A stretch of DNA of 64,000 nt. Source: Chimaeribacter arupi. Lineage in GTDB: Bacteria; Pseudomonadota; Gammaproteobacteria; Enterobacterales; Enterobacteriaceae. This document shows positions 27,791 to 37,696 of the stretch, piece by piece. Every line of letters begins with the position of its first letter. Position 1 is the stretch's first letter. The notes below the pieces were generated by a model. The model did no database searches, was not told where the DNA came from, and worked only from the letters and a program-made list of their open reading frames with translations. The DNA lies in the NCBI RefSeq assembly GCF_002858805.1, contig NZ_PJZI01000029.1, forward strand, positions 1-64,000, given 5' to 3'. A program made the translations under genes and the position numbers.

Positions 27791-29401
27791 TTACGCTGTC
27801 ACTAATGGGGCCTGCCGCTCAACGGCGATCAGCGCGTCCAGCTCATCTTTGACCGATTGCACCTGCGGGCCAATCACCACCTGCACGTTATGCTCATTCA
27901 GATGCACCACACCAATCGCCCGCAACGCTTTCAGCGCTGCGTCATCCACCGCCGCCATCTCGTTGACCGACAGGCGTAACCGGGTGATGCAGTTATCCAG
28001 CGAGATAATGTTGCCCGCGCCGCCCAGGGCCGCCAGGATCGCCGGGGTGTTGTAGCCCGATTTGCTGCCGCTGGTGGCTGGGGCAACACTGACGCTTTCG
28101 CTGCTGTCCGGCTCGCGGCCGGGGGTGTTGAGGTTGAAGCGCAGAATGGCAAAACGGAACAGCCCGTAGTAGACGGCGAACCACACCGCAGCCACCACCG
28201 GCACCCAATACCATTTGGTGGCGGTGCCGTGCAGGATGCCGAACACCACGAAGTCGATCAGGTTGCCGTCAGTGTTGCCGATGGTGACGCCCAGCAGCGC
28301 CATCATGGTAAAGCCCAGCCCGGTCAGCAGCGCGTGGATCAGGTAGAGCACCGGGGCCACAAACAGGAACAGGAACTCAATCGGCTCTGTGGTGCCGCCA
28401 ATCACGCAGGCAACCACACCGGAGATCAGCAACCCTTTCACCTTATGCCGGTTACCGGGGCGGGCGCAGTGGTACATCGCCAGTGCGGCACCCGGCAGGC
28501 CGCCAAGGAACGCCGGCATCTTACCCTGTGACAGGAAGCGGGTGGCGCTGTTGGCAAAGCCGTGCGTCTCCGGGCAGGAGAGCTGCGCCTGGAAGATGGT
28601 CAGCGCGCCGCTCACCGGCTGGCCGCAGACCTCCAGTGTACCGCCCGCCTCGGTGAAGCGGATCAGCGCCACCAGAATGTGGTGCAGACCAAACGGCAGC
28701 AACAGCCGCTCGCCGCTGCCGAAAATCATCGGCCCGAACATCCCGGCCCCGCTGATCATCCGCCCCAGCGCGCTGATCCCGGCGGCAAACCACGGCCAGA
28801 CCAGCGGCACCAGCAGCCCGGCGATGCCCAGCACCACGGTGGTAATGATCGGCACAAAACGCGTGCCGCCGAAAAACGCCAGGGCATCCGGCAGGCGGAT
28901 GGTGTGGAAGCGCGAATGCAGCAGGTACACCAGCACCCCGACAATCACCGCGCCGAGGATCCCGGTGTCGATGGAGGGGATCCCCAGGATCATCTGGATG
29001 TTGTTGGCTTTCAGCACTTGCGGGTCGCTGGTCGGCAGCACACCGTTGGCGGTGAGGTAGAAGTTGGTGGCGAGGTTCAGTACCGCAAAGCCGACAAAAC
29101 CAGAGAATGCCGCCACGCCTTTATTGTCCCGCGCCATGCCGAGCGGAATGGCGATGGCAAACATCACCGGCAGGAAGCTGAAGGCAAAGGAACCGACTTT
29201 GCTCATCCAGGTAAACAGCAACTGGAACAGCGGGTGGCCGAGCGCCGGTAACAGGGTGATGACATCACGGCTGCTGAGTGAACTGCCGATGCCGAGCAGG
29301 ATGCCGCAAAAAGAGAGCAGGGCAACCGGCAGCATAAAGGTTTTGCCGAGGCTCTGGAAAAACTCCCAGAGGGTGATTTTGGGCCGGGTGGGCACAGACA
29401 T
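27791..29401 (-). CDS. malX: PTS maltose/glucose-type EIICB component MalX
   Basis: 536 residues. The N-terminal part (to about 420) is a PTS EIIC membrane domain with ten or so helices; the C-terminal part is an EIIB domain with its phosphorylated cysteine in ISLDNCITRLRLSV. Segments such as KITLWEFFQSLGKTFMLPVAL and GFANSATRFLSQGKMPAFLGGLPGAALAM follow Escherichia coli MalX closely. It transports glucose or maltose in that species, but its natural substrate is unclear. I use the ATG at 29401 with AAGGAGC before it, not the ATG at 29416. It forms malXY, controlled by MalI. Confidence 0.95.
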   Translation of the reverse strand: MSVPTRPKITLWEFFQSLGKTFMLPVALLSFCGILLGIGSSLSSRDVITLLPALGHPLFQLLFTWMSKVGSFAFSFLPVMFAIAIPLGMARDNKGVAAFSGFVGFAVLNLATNFYLTANGVLPTSDPQVLKANNIQMILGIPSIDTGILGAVIVGVLVYLLHSRFHTIRLPDALAFFGGTRFVPIITTVVLGIAGLLVPLVWPWFAAGISALGRMISGAGMFGPMIFGSGERLLLPFGLHHILVALIRFTEAGGTLEVCGQPVSGALTIFQAQLSCPETHGFANSATRFLSQGKMPAFLGGLPGAALAMYHCARPGNRHKVKGLLISGVVACVIGGTTEPIEFLFLFVAPVLYLIHALLTGLGFTMMALLGVTIGNTDGNLIDFVVFGILHGTATKWYWVPVVAAVWFAVYYGLFRFAILRFNLNTPGREPDSSESVSVAPATSGSKSGYNTPAILAALGGAGNIISLDNCITRLRLSVNEMAAVDDAALKALRAIGVVHLNEHNVQVVIGPQVQSVKDELDALIAVERQAPLVTA

Positions 29402-29474
29402 AGATGCTCCTTGCAAACGTCAGGTAAACGGGAAGTAAACTGGGTAAAATGCCGGGTTAAATCGGGTAAAATAA

Positions 29475-29490
29475 GATAAAACGTTTTACC
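29475..29490. promoter_or_regulatory. MalI operator
   Basis: GATAAAACGTTTTACC differs by one base from GATAAAACGTTTTATC, the operator that MalI binds in Escherichia coli. It lies between the divergent malX and malI genes, 74 bases before malX and 125 before malI. I see only one copy; nearby GGGTAAAAT repeats do not fit. Confidence 0.85.
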
Positions 29491-29615
29491 ATCGTGGTCT
29501 GCGGGGCGGATCACAGTTGCTCAGTGCTGTGTATCGGCACGGCAAAACGTGGGCTGCCGGGGTACAATGCCGCTTTCGTTTTAATTTTTCGTGAGTTGCT
29601 GACAGGTAAGGGCCT

Positions 29616-30647
29616 ATGACGCCAAAAAAGATCACCATCAACGATGTGGCTGACCACGCCGGGGTGTCTGTCACCACCGTGTCGCTGGTGGTCAGCGGCA
29701 AGGGGCGCATCTCCCCACAGACCGCCGCCAGGGTGCAGCAGGCGATCCAGGCGTTGGGCTATGTGCCGAACCGGCAGGCGGTGACGCTGCGCGGCGGCCG
29801 CTCCGGCGTGATTGGGCTGATTGTGCGTGACGTCTGCGACCCGTTTTATGCCGAGGTCACGGCCGGGTTGAGTGAGGTGCTGGAGGCGCAGGCGCGGGTA
29901 CTGTTCCTGACCCAGAGCGGCCGCGAGGGGCTGGGCAGTTTGCGGGCGGCAGAGAGCCTGCTGAAACAGGGCGTGGACGGCATCGTGCTGGCCGGAAACC
30001 TGTTGCACGGGCCGGATGTGCGCCAACGCGCCGCGGCGGCCGGGGTGCCGCTGGTGTGTGCGGCGCGCGCCAATGCGCTGGAGGGGATGGATCTGGTGCG
30101 GCCGGATAACCAGCTGGCGGCGCGGCTGGCGACCGGGCACCTGGTCGCCGAAGGGCATAAGCAGATCGCCTACATCGGCGGGGCCGGGCACTCCCTGACG
30201 CGCGCTGAGCGGCTGGGCGGTTTCTGCGCCACCCTGTTGCAGTACGGGTTGCCGTTCCGCCCGGAGTGGATGGTGGAGAGTGGGGTACACCGGCACGGCA
30301 TGGCGGCGAAAGTGGAGGCGCTGTTACGCCGTTACCCGCAGATCACCGCACTGGTCTGCCATGACGCGGCAGTGACCCTCGGCGCCTATTTCGGCGTGCT
30401 GAATGCCGGGCGCAACGTCGGCGGGCAGGCGCTGGAGGGGCTGTATTCGCCGCAGGTGGCGCTGGCCGGTTTTGGCGAGGACGCAGATGACGCGCTGGCG
30501 GAACTGCCGCTGACGCGCGTCTCTGCCGCCGGGCGCGAGGTGGGGCGCAGCGCGGCGGAAAGGCTGCTCCAGCGGATTGACAACCCGGACGCCACGCCGC
30601 AACAGTGGGTGGTCGCCCCTGTGCTTATCGCCCGCGCACCGGGATAA
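29616..30647 (+). CDS. malI: LacI-family repressor MalI
   Basis: 343 residues. The N-terminal helix-turn-helix and hinge (ITINDVADHAGVSVTTVSLV, then YVPNRQAVTLRGG) are typical LacI-family, followed by a periplasmic-binding-protein-like sensor domain. In Escherichia coli MalI represses malXY and itself. Here it is divergent from malXY with one MalI-type operator in the gap. The ligand is unknown. AGGTAAGGG precedes the ATG. It faces ydgA and meets it at a hairpin. Confidence 0.94.
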   Translation: MTPKKITINDVADHAGVSVTTVSLVVSGKGRISPQTAARVQQAIQALGYVPNRQAVTLRGGRSGVIGLIVRDVCDPFYAEVTAGLSEVLEAQARVLFLTQSGREGLGSLRAAESLLKQGVDGIVLAGNLLHGPDVRQRAAAAGVPLVCAARANALEGMDLVRPDNQLAARLATGHLVAEGHKQIAYIGGAGHSLTRAERLGGFCATLLQYGLPFRPEWMVESGVHRHGMAAKVEALLRRYPQITALVCHDAAVTLGAYFGVLNAGRNVGGQALEGLYSPQVALAGFGEDADDALAELPLTRVSAAGREVGRSAAERLLQRIDNPDATPQQWVVAPVLIARAPG

Positions 30648-30670
30648 CCGGGGCATAAAACGCGCGCATA

Positions 30671-30694
30671 AAAAAACCGGCCCAGGGGCCGGTT
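30671..30694 (-). terminator. Terminator between malI and ydgA
   Basis: AACCGGCCC and GGGCCGGTT form a stem with a two to four base loop; on the minus strand it is followed by a T run, so it mainly ends ydgA. Confidence 0.85.
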
Positions 30695-30713
30695 GGTCAG
30701 CAGGCTGTGTGGC

Positions 30714-32276
30714 TTATTGTGCCGGAGCCGGAGCCGGAGCCGGGACAGGTGCCAGCGGTGACGGCGGCACGGCCGGGGCGGCCTGCGGGGCCGGGGCCAC
30801 GTCAGCCGGGCCGCCAAAGATGCCGAACAGGCCGGCAAACTGTTGCAGCGTCATCTTCTGGCCGTTCAGGTCAACGATGTTATCGGCAAAGTGGAAGCGG
30901 GTGGTGATGGTGTCATCTTTCACGGTGGTCAGTTTGAACATCTGGCCCATCGCCGCCAGGCCCTGCACCTGCTGTTTCGCCAGCTTCCCCGCTTCCTCTT
31001 CACTGTATCCCTGCATTTTACCGATCTGGGTCGCCATCTGGGTCGCCATCGGCATCGGGATGGTCAGGGTGGCATCCAGGTTACGTACCAGTTGGGCAAT
31101 CAGCTGATCCTGCGTTTGGGCGGCGGGCTGGCCCGCGGCCGGGTCGCTGAAGTTCAGGTTCAGCGTGAAGGTGCTTTCACCGGCGCTGTTTTTCCAGCTC
31201 AGCGGGCTGACGCTGATGCTCGGGCTGCCTTTCAGCAGCAACGGCAGGTTCTGGCTGAACAGCGCGGCCGCCTGGGCCTGGTACACCTCAGGGTCAAGCT
31301 GTTCGCCCTGCTGCATCAGCTGCATCGCCTGCTGGTTATAGTTGTCGGAGAACTGCTTGAGCGCGGCGCTGTCGAGCTTGTCCAGTTTCACCGTCAGCTT
31401 GCCGGAACCGAGATCCGCCCCCTGGACTTTCAGCGCACCGAGGCTGTAGTCCAGTTGGCCGTTAATCGCGTTGTTCTGCTCGCCGAAGTTGCTGTTGAGG
31501 CGGACATCCTCCAGCGTGGCGGCATCTTTGCCTTCCACATTGAAGATAACCTGTCTGGCGGTCAGGTGCTGTTCGCCCAGGCCAATCTGGGCCGTGCCTT
31601 TGTGGGTATTGCCGGCGGCGTTCACGCCGGAGAGGGTAATTTTCTCCAGCTGGCCGAACTGGTTGCGCGAGGTCAGGGCAATGCTGTCGCTGCTGGCGTC
31701 AGCTTTGATGCGGTCACCGTCGCGGGAGACCTCGGCATTCACCGTCGCACCGGAGAATTGCAGGCGGGTGGCGTTGTTCTGGTAGTCGATCGGCACCAGG
31801 GTAATGGCGGATTCGGTATCACCACTGTAGGCGATGCGCGTCTCGGCGGTGGCCGGGGAGACGCCCTTGGTCATCTCAAACAGCCCCTTGACGGCGGCGG
31901 TGTTGGCCAGCTCGCTGTGCACGGAGGCCATCGCCGGGATCAGGTTGAATTTCTTCAGCTGCGCCAGCGGGAACGGGCCGTGGTCGATGGATTCATTAAA
32001 CGCCACTTCCTCGCCCGGTTTCAGGGCTTTCTCCCCTTGTGCTGCCGGGTCCGGCTGGAGCACAAAGCGCGCGCGGCTGCTGAACAGGTGGCGCTGGTAA
32101 TCCTGGTACACCAGCCGTACGCCCGCCTGTGGGAACTGCGAGGCGATCTGGCTGTTCGCCTGCGCCACGATGTCGCCGATGCGCTGTTCGAACTGTTTGC
32201 CGGTGTACCAGGCCGCGCCGGTCCAGGCAGCGCCCAGCACCACAATCACACTCACGGCAACTAACGATTTTTTCAT
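30714..32276 (-). CDS. ydgA: DUF945 (YdgA) envelope protein
   Basis: 520 residues. An N-terminal hydrophobic segment (MKKSLVAVSVIVVLGAAW) acts as signal anchor; the remainder is a long repeat-rich region of the DUF945/YdgA family, with VDLNGQKMTLQQF near the end. YdgA belongs to a group of poorly known inner-membrane-anchored proteins. The last 35 residues are mostly Pro and Ala, a tail not expected in the core family. I chose the ATG at 32276 with AAGGATGAG upstream; the frame open to 32327 adds a run without signal character. It lies downstream of manA as in Escherichia coli. Confidence 0.9.
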   Translation of the reverse strand: MKKSLVAVSVIVVLGAAWTGAAWYTGKQFEQRIGDIVAQANSQIASQFPQAGVRLVYQDYQRHLFSSRARFVLQPDPAAQGEKALKPGEEVAFNESIDHGPFPLAQLKKFNLIPAMASVHSELANTAAVKGLFEMTKGVSPATAETRIAYSGDTESAITLVPIDYQNNATRLQFSGATVNAEVSRDGDRIKADASSDSIALTSRNQFGQLEKITLSGVNAAGNTHKGTAQIGLGEQHLTARQVIFNVEGKDAATLEDVRLNSNFGEQNNAINGQLDYSLGALKVQGADLGSGKLTVKLDKLDSAALKQFSDNYNQQAMQLMQQGEQLDPEVYQAQAAALFSQNLPLLLKGSPSISVSPLSWKNSAGESTFTLNLNFSDPAAGQPAAQTQDQLIAQLVRNLDATLTIPMPMATQMATQIGKMQGYSEEEAGKLAKQQVQGLAAMGQMFKLTTVKDDTITTRFHFADNIVDLNGQKMTLQQFAGLFGIFGGPADVAPAPQAAPAVPPSPLAPVPAPAPAPAQ

Positions 32277-32337
32277 AATCCGCTCATCCTTTTTTGGGCA
32301 CGGAAAAGGTCCGTGCAAAATGTCCACGCGCTGCCGG

Positions 32338-32364
32338 CAAAAAAAAACGCCCGCAGGCGTTTTT
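32338..32364 (-). terminator. Terminator after manA
   Basis: ACGCC and GGCGT around CGCA, with T runs on the minus strand (and five T residues on the plus strand), between manA and ydgA. Confidence 0.85.
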
Positions 32365-32418
32365 CGTTAACTGGCCGGCCCCAGTTTAGCAAGAAATGGG
32401 GCGCGGCGTCGGGGGGAA

Positions 32419-33597
32419 TCAACCCAGCTGGTTGAACACCCGCGCAATACGGCCGATGCCGCTCACGTTCACCGGGGATTCAAATGCGCCGATAAAGCAG
32501 GATTCGCCCGGCTTCAGCACGACCTGCTCGCCGTTTTTCTCCAGCACGGTTTCGCCTTCCACGCAGAACACGATCGCCGCGCTCTGTTGGGCCAGCGTTT
32601 GCGGTTCGGCAGAGAGGTCATGCAGCGAGAAGGCGAAATCCTCGACCGGGATCGGGAAATTCAGCTCGCTGCCGCGCTGCGCCGGCTGAGTCAGCAGGGT
32701 GGCGGCGGGTTTCGGCTCAAACTTCAGGTTCGCCATCAGTTCCGGGATGTCGATATATTTCGGCGTCAGCCCGGCGCGCAGCACGTTGTCGGAGTTGGCC
32801 ATCACTTCCAGCGCCACGCCGTTCAGGTAGGCGTGCGGGGTTTCGGCATACAGGAACATCCCTTCGCCCGGCTGGAGGGTGATGACATTCAGCAGCAGCG
32901 GCGAGAACAGGCCGCTGTCATCCGGGTAGAAAGTGGCGATGCTGCGGATGGCATCCCAGGTTTCACCCTGCTGGCTGTTCAGGGCGGCTTTCAGCACGCC
33001 CAGCGCCAGGGATTTGGTTTCGCCTTCCATGCTCAGCAGCCCGGCAAACAGCGTCGCCAGGTGATCGGCGTCCGGGTGTTGCAGGAACGCGGCGATGTCC
33101 GGGTGCGCACCGGCCACCGGTTGCAGCAGGGAGATGATGTCGCTCAGCTCACGGAAACCGTTCAGCGCCTGGAACGGCGTCAGGGCAAACACCAGCTCCG
33201 GCTTGTGGTTGGCGTCTTTGTAGTTGCGCTCGGCGGCATCCAGCGGGATCCCGGCCTCGTTCTCTTTGGCAAACCCGACTTCCGCCGCGGCTTTGCTCGG
33301 GTGTACCTGAATCGACAGCGGCTGGTCAGCGCACAGCACCTTGAACAGGAACGGCAGTTCGCCGAAGCGATCGGCTACCGCACGGCCGAGCCAGGTGGCC
33401 GGGTCATCCCCGATCACGTCGCGCAGCGCACGGCGGTTGCCCTGCGCATCCGTGACCTGGGAGCTGCTTTTAGGGTGCGCGCCCATCCAGAGTTCGGCCA
33501 TCGGCTTGCCCTGCGGGTTGGCAATACCATACAGGCGGGTCAGCGCATCCGGGCTGCCCCAGGCATAGTTCTGAACCGCGTTGTGCATCTTTTGCAT
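32419..33597 (-). CDS. manA: Mannose-6-phosphate isomerase
   Basis: ManA interconverts mannose 6-phosphate and fructose 6-phosphate. The 392-residue product matches the Escherichia coli length. Zinc-binding residues are in LSIQVHPSK, NHKPELVFALTP and FAETPHAYL-like YAETPHAYLNG; GLTPKYIDIPEL is a further family marker. The start MQKMHNAVQNYAWGS is supported by AGGATAG upstream. The gene keeps its place between ydgA and the fumarase locus; fumA, found between manA and fumC in Escherichia coli, is absent here. Confidence 0.96.
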   Translation of the reverse strand: MQKMHNAVQNYAWGSPDALTRLYGIANPQGKPMAELWMGAHPKSSSQVTDAQGNRRALRDVIGDDPATWLGRAVADRFGELPFLFKVLCADQPLSIQVHPSKAAAEVGFAKENEAGIPLDAAERNYKDANHKPELVFALTPFQALNGFRELSDIISLLQPVAGAHPDIAAFLQHPDADHLATLFAGLLSMEGETKSLALGVLKAALNSQQGETWDAIRSIATFYPDDSGLFSPLLLNVITLQPGEGMFLYAETPHAYLNGVALEVMANSDNVLRAGLTPKYIDIPELMANLKFEPKPAATLLTQPAQRGSELNFPIPVEDFAFSLHDLSAEPQTLAQQSAAIVFCVEGETVLEKNGEQVVLKPGESCFIGAFESPVNVSGIGRIARVFNQLG

Positions 33598-33812
33598 GTG
33601 GCTATCCTGCTCATGAAGAAAATAGGGGGATTTTGAAAATTCTGTTTAGTAAACAGTGAGTACAGGTGATTATCAATAAGGAAAATCTAATAAATCAAAC
33701 TGCGTCGCATAATGCGCTGCTTTTCTGTGTCACTATACTAGGCTGTGCCGTGGGACTGATGGGAACGTCCGCGGCACATTCATTTATGTGCTATGTATCT
33801 AAGGAGAAAGTA

Positions 33813-35210
33813 ATGGCAGCCACTCGCATTGAAAAAGACTCAATGGGGCCGATTGAAGTTCCTGCAGAACAGTTGTGGGGCGCGCAAACCCAGCGTTCAT
33901 TAGAGCATTTCCGCATTTCCTCGGAAAAAATGCCCACTGCGCTGATCCACGCCCTGGCGCAGACCAAACGCGCCGCCGCCAGCGTCAATATGGATTTGGG
34001 CCTGTTGCCGGCTGAGCGCGGCAACGCGATCCTGCAAGCCGCAGACGAAGTGCTGGCTGACAAGCACAGCAATGAGTTCCCGCTGTCAGTCTGGCAGACC
34101 GGCTCCGGCACCCAGACCAACATGAACATGAATGAAGTGCTGGCCAACCGCGCCAGCGAGCTGCTGGGCGGTGAGCGCGGTGACGGCCGCCGGGTGCACC
34201 CGAACGATGACGTCAACAAGAGCCAGAGTTCCAACGACGTCTTCCCGACGGCGATGCACGTCGCGGCGGTGATCGCCGTGCGTGAAACCCTGCTGCCGGA
34301 GCTGAAAACCCTGCAACAGACGCTCTCTGACAAAGCCGACGCGTTCAAAGACATCGTCAAAATCGGCCGTACCCACCTGCAGGACGCCACGCCGCTGACC
34401 CTGGGCCAGGAGATTTCCGGCTGGGTGGCGATGCTGGCCCACAACCTGAAGCATATTGAAGCCTCCATCCCGCACCTGTGCGAGCTGGCACTGGGCGGCA
34501 CCGCGGTCGGCACGGGCCTGAACACCCACCCGGAATACGCCGAACGTGTGGCGAAAGCGCTGGCTGACCTCACCGGCCAGCCGTTTGTCACCGCGCCGAA
34601 CAAGTTCGAGGCGCTGGCAACCTGTGACGCACTGGTGCACGGCCACGGCGCGCTGAAAGGGCTGGCAGCCTCGCTGATGAAGATCGCCAACGATGTGCGC
34701 TGGCTCTCCTCCGGCCCGCGTTGCGGCATCGGCGAAATCTCCATCCCGGAAAATGAGCCGGGCAGCTCCATCATGCCGGGCAAAGTCAACCCGACCCAGT
34801 GCGAAGCGATGACCATGCTGTGCGCGCAGGTCATGGGCAACGACGTGGCCGTCAACATCGGCGGTGCATCCGGTAACTTCGAGCTGAACGTGTTCCGCCC
34901 GATGGTGATCCATAACTTCCTGCAATCGATCCGCCTGCTGGCAGACGGGATGCGCGGCTTCAATGAGCACTGCGCGGTGGGCATTGAGCCAAACCGTGAC
35001 CGCATCACCCAGCTGCTCAATGAGTCGCTGATGCTGGTCACCGCCCTGAACACCCACATCGGCTATGACAAAGCGGCCGAGATCGCCAAAAAGGCGCACA
35101 AAGAGGGGCTGACGCTGAAAGCCTCCGCGCTGAAACTGGGCTACCTGACGGAAGAACAGTTTGACGAGTGGGTGCGCCCGGAAGAGATGGTCGGCAGCAT
35201 GAAGCTGTAA
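33813..35210 (+). CDS. fumC: Fumarase C (class II)
   Basis: FumC hydrates fumarate to malate in the TCA cycle; this class needs no iron-sulfur cluster and is resistant to superoxide. The 465-residue protein shows the superfamily signature [15 protein letters not shown] with the catalytic loop, plus [14 protein letters not shown] and [11 protein letters not shown] placed the start at the ATG at 33813, five bases after AAGGAGAA; the frame remains open to 33666, but that stretch reads as leader DNA. It diverges from manA, and no fumA lies between. Confidence 0.97.
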   Translation: MAATRIEKDSMGPIEVPAEQLWGAQTQRSLEHFRISSEKMPTALIHALAQTKRAAASVNMDLGLLPAERGNAILQAADEVLADKHSNEFPLSVWQTGSGTQTNMNMNEVLANRASELLGGERGDGRRVHPNDDVNKSQSSNDVFPTAMHVAAVIAVRETLLPELKTLQQTLSDKADAFKDIVKIGRTHLQDATPLTLGQEISGWVAMLAHNLKHIEASIPHLCELALGGTAVGTGLNTHPEYAERVAKALADLTGQPFVTAPNKFEALATCDALVHGHGALKGLAASLMKIANDVRWLSSGPRCGIGEISIPENEPGSSIMPGKVNPTQCEAMTMLCAQVMGNDVAVNIGGASGNFELNVFRPMVIHNFLQSIRLLADGMRGFNEHCAVGIEPNRDRITQLLNESLMLVTALNTHIGYDKAAEIAKKAHKEGLTLKASALKLGYLTEEQFDEWVRPEEMVGSMKL

Positions 35211-35227
35211 GCCGTCCCCCGGAAAGC

Positions 35228-35254
35228 AAAAAGCCGGCGATTGCCGGCTTTTTT
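35228..35254. terminator. Bidirectional terminator between fumC and tus
   Basis: AAAAAGCCGGC and GCCGGCTTTTTT form a six-bp stem with loop GATT, ending both convergent genes. Confidence 0.93.
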
Positions 35255-35261
35255 ACGCCTG

Positions 35262-36203
35262 TCAGTTGACCAGGTGGTCGGTGTAAAGGTGCAAACGCGG
35301 GATCAACAGGTGCAGCGGCTGCGCCGCCGGGCGGTATTTGTGCTTGATGTTGGCGGCGTCGTAGTCGGGCAGGGCGCCAAGTTTGGGGGCCTTGACGTGC
35401 GAACCGACGCGGCCGCACAGCACAATCAACGGCATCGGGCAGGGGTGCTGCACCTGCTTCTGCTGCGCCGGGTACCAGGCGCGGGCAATCGGCTGCACTT
35501 TCACCGGGCGGCGGATCTTCAGCGCCGCATTTTCCGGCAGCCGCATCACGTCATTGATTTCACGCGTGATGTGCTCGGCCCACTGCTCACGGGTATAAGG
35601 TGCCACGGCACGCCCGGCTTTGAGGCTGCGGTTAAGCTGTTCGACAATCTCTTCCCGCGTCACATTTTTAATGATGTGCTTGTTCGCCCAGCCAAAGCGC
35701 ACGGAACCCGGCTCCAGCAGGCAGGTGATGGTGCGGTAGGCGTTCAGGGTAATCAGCCCGCGCAGGTGGGTGTGCACAAAGTCAAAACGCTGCTCACGCT
35801 CCAGGCCGGATTCCACCGTCACGATGTGTTCCAGCTCCGCCTTCAGTTTGTTCACTTCCTCAATCAGCAACTGCACCGCCTGTTGCTCGTCCGGCGTCAC
35901 CACGTAGCAGAGCACCCCCGGCAGCCTGACCGCCGCCTTGCTGCTGATATTTTCAGCATTGTCATGGATGAACAACCGGCGGAAATGCTGCAACGCCCGC
36001 TGGTGCGCCTCAATGCCCATCAGCGGGGTGACGGCAATCTGGTCTGCCGGGTCATTCTCTTTGCCTTTCTCGATTTCCGGCAGCACAAACACCCGTGCAT
36101 CCTGTAACGGTAATTTGCCCAGCAGGTGGGTAAGGTCATCCAGTGCCAGTTCCAGCTCATGAAAACACTCATTCATGCGGCCAATCAGCTCATAGTTACT
36201 CAT
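35262..36203 (-). CDS. tus: Replication terminus site-binding protein Tus
   Basis: Tus binds Ter sites as a monomer and blocks replication forks coming from one side. The 313-residue product has the family length. Conserved parts include the N-terminal MNECFHELELALDDL, the linker strand VKVQPIARAWYPAQQKQVQ and the C-terminal AALPDYDAANIKHKYRPAAQPL-type motif (here starting GALPDYD). The start codon follows GGAGGGG, itself directly beside a Ter site (36213-36235), so bound Tus would block its own promoter, as known in Escherichia coli. Confidence 0.95.
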   Translation of the reverse strand: MSNYELIGRMNECFHELELALDDLTHLLGKLPLQDARVFVLPEIEKGKENDPADQIAVTPLMGIEAHQRALQHFRRLFIHDNAENISSKAAVRLPGVLCYVVTPDEQQAVQLLIEEVNKLKAELEHIVTVESGLEREQRFDFVHTHLRGLITLNAYRTITCLLEPGSVRFGWANKHIIKNVTREEIVEQLNRSLKAGRAVAPYTREQWAEHITREINDVMRLPENAALKIRRPVKVQPIARAWYPAQQKQVQHPCPMPLIVLCGRVGSHVKAPKLGALPDYDAANIKHKYRPAAQPLHLLIPRLHLYTDHLVN

Positions 36204-36212
36204 TCACCCCTC

Positions 36213-36235
36213 CAATTAGTTACAACACACTTTAT
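36213..36235 (-). other. Ter site (replication fork barrier), TerB-like
   Basis: On the minus strand GTGTGTTGTAACTAA matches the TerB core GTATGTTGTAACTAA with one change, and the base matching the critical G of the GC(6) pair is present. It lies ten bases before the tus start. By analogy the non-permissive face points to higher coordinates, so forks moving leftwards in this window would be stopped. Confidence 0.9.
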
Positions 36236-36323
36236 ACTGCATATAAAACAGGCTGGCTACCTTAACTTCACGGTTTTATGCGCTTAACAGGGAAAACAGG
36301 GCATCACAGAGGGGGAAAGAAGG

Positions 36324-36359
36324 AAAAAAGGGCAAAGCCGGGTGCACGCGGCACCCGGT
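36324..36359 (-). terminator. Terminator after ynfM
   Basis: GCCGGGTGC and GCACCCGGT form a nine-bp stem (one wobble) with a five-base loop; a T run follows a few bases later on the minus strand. Confidence 0.75.
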
Positions 36360-36364
36360 CAGGG

Positions 36365-37696
36365 TCAGGCAAGGGCGCGTTTTTCCGGCAGGGATTTCAG
36401 GCGCAGTGCTACGGCCAGGCCGACAAGCAGCATCACGCTGATGTAGCCCACCACCCCCAGCCAGCCAAAGCTGTGCCAGAAGAAGCCGCCGCCGGTGCCG
36501 GCCACGCTCGACCCGGCGTAATAGCAGAAGAGGTAAAGGGAGGAGGCCTGGCCTTTGGCGCGGCGGGCGCGGCGGCCGATCCAGGCGCTGGCGACCGAGT
36601 GCGCGGCGAAAAAGCCGCCGGTGACCAGCATCATCCCGAGCAGGATCACCGGCACCGGCGACAGCCCGGTCAGCAGTATCCCGGCCAGCATCATGCCGAT
36701 GGCCCCCATCAGTACCGGGCCGGGCCCATAGCGGGTGGAGAGCAGCCCGGCTTTCGGCGAGCTGTAGGTGCCCATCAGGTACACCACGGACAGCACGCCG
36801 ACAATCGCCTGGCTGAGATGGTAAGGCTGGGCCAGCAGCCGGTAACCGATATAGTTAAACAGCGTCACGAAACTGCCCATGATCACAAAGCCTTCCACAA
36901 ACAGCAGCGGCAGCCCGGCATCACGGAAATGCAGGCGGAAGTTGATCAACAGGTTGCGCGGGCGCAGGGAAGCGGGGCGGAAATGTTTCGACGGCGGCAG
37001 AATGCGCCAGAACATCAGCGCCGCTGCCAGGGCAAATACGCCCACCACGCCGACCGCCACCCGCCAGGAGAAGAAATCGGACAACACCCCCGACACCAGG
37101 CGGCCGCTCATGCCGCCGATGGAGTTACCGCTGATGTACAGCCCCATCGAGAACGCCACAACGCTTGGGTGGATCTCCTCACTGAGGTAGGTCATCGCGA
37201 CCGCCGCCACACCGCTCAGCGCCAGCCCGACCAGCGCCCGCATCAGCAGGATGCCGTTCCAGCTGGTCATTACCGAACAGAGCAGCGTACAGACCGCCGC
37301 CAGCAGCAGCGCCACCCCCATCACCTGCTTGCGTCCTACCGCATCGGAGAGCGGCCCGGTAAACAGCAATCCAATCGCCAGCATCCCGGTGGATGCCGAA
37401 AGCGAGAGGCTGCTGCTGGCGGGCGAGATGCCGAAATCCTGCGACAGGATCGGCAAAATCGGCTGCACGCAGTAGAGCAGGGCGAAGGTCGCCAGCCCGG
37501 CGGAAAACAGCGCCAGCGTCACGCGGATAAACTGTGGCGTGCCGCGTTTGATAAACGGGGTGGCGGCGCGCGGCGCAGCGGGAATAATCAGGGTACGGCG
37601 GGCGTCAGTCGGCAGTGGGTGTTGGTGGGCAGCGTCACTGTCATTGGCTGCGTCGCTCGTAGAAGGGGCGTTCACGGAGCGTTGGGGGCTGTTCAC
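36365..37696 (-). CDS. ynfM: MFS transporter YnfM
   Basis: 443 residues, a twelve-helix major facilitator. It tracks Escherichia coli YnfM from PFIKRGTPQFIRVTLALFSAG onward, including GPLSDAVGRKQVMG and the motif HSVASAWIGRRARRAKGQA. The N-terminus is longer by about 30 polar residues. YnfM is a proposed arabinose or drug exporter, without a firm substrate. I chose the GTG at 37696, six bases after AAGGA, over a TTG two codons earlier that would touch the ribosome site. It is divergent from the LysR gene ynfL, the likely regulator. Confidence 0.9.
   Translation of the reverse strand: MNSPQRSVNAPSTSDAANDSDAAHQHPLPTDARRTLIIPAAPRAATPFIKRGTPQFIRVTLALFSAGLATFALLYCVQPILPILSQDFGISPASSSLSLSASTGMLAIGLLFTGPLSDAVGRKQVMGVALLLAAVCTLLCSVMTSWNGILLMRALVGLALSGVAAVAMTYLSEEIHPSVVAFSMGLYISGNSIGGMSGRLVSGVLSDFFSWRVAVGVVGVFALAAALMFWRILPPSKHFRPASLRPRNLLINFRLHFRDAGLPLLFVEGFVIMGSFVTLFNYIGYRLLAQPYHLSQAIVGVLSVVYLMGTYSSPKAGLLSTRYGPGPVLMGAIGMMLAGILLTGLSPVPVILLGMMLVTGGFFAAHSVASAWIGRRARRAKGQASSLYLFCYYAGSSVAGTGGGFFWHSFGWLGVVGYISVMLLVGLAVALRLKSLPEKRALA

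Noticed and set aside
33666-33812. N-terminal extension of fumC with a hydrophobic stretch
   Set aside because: AAGGAG immediately before 33813 and the fixed length of FumC place the start there; the extension is leader DNA.
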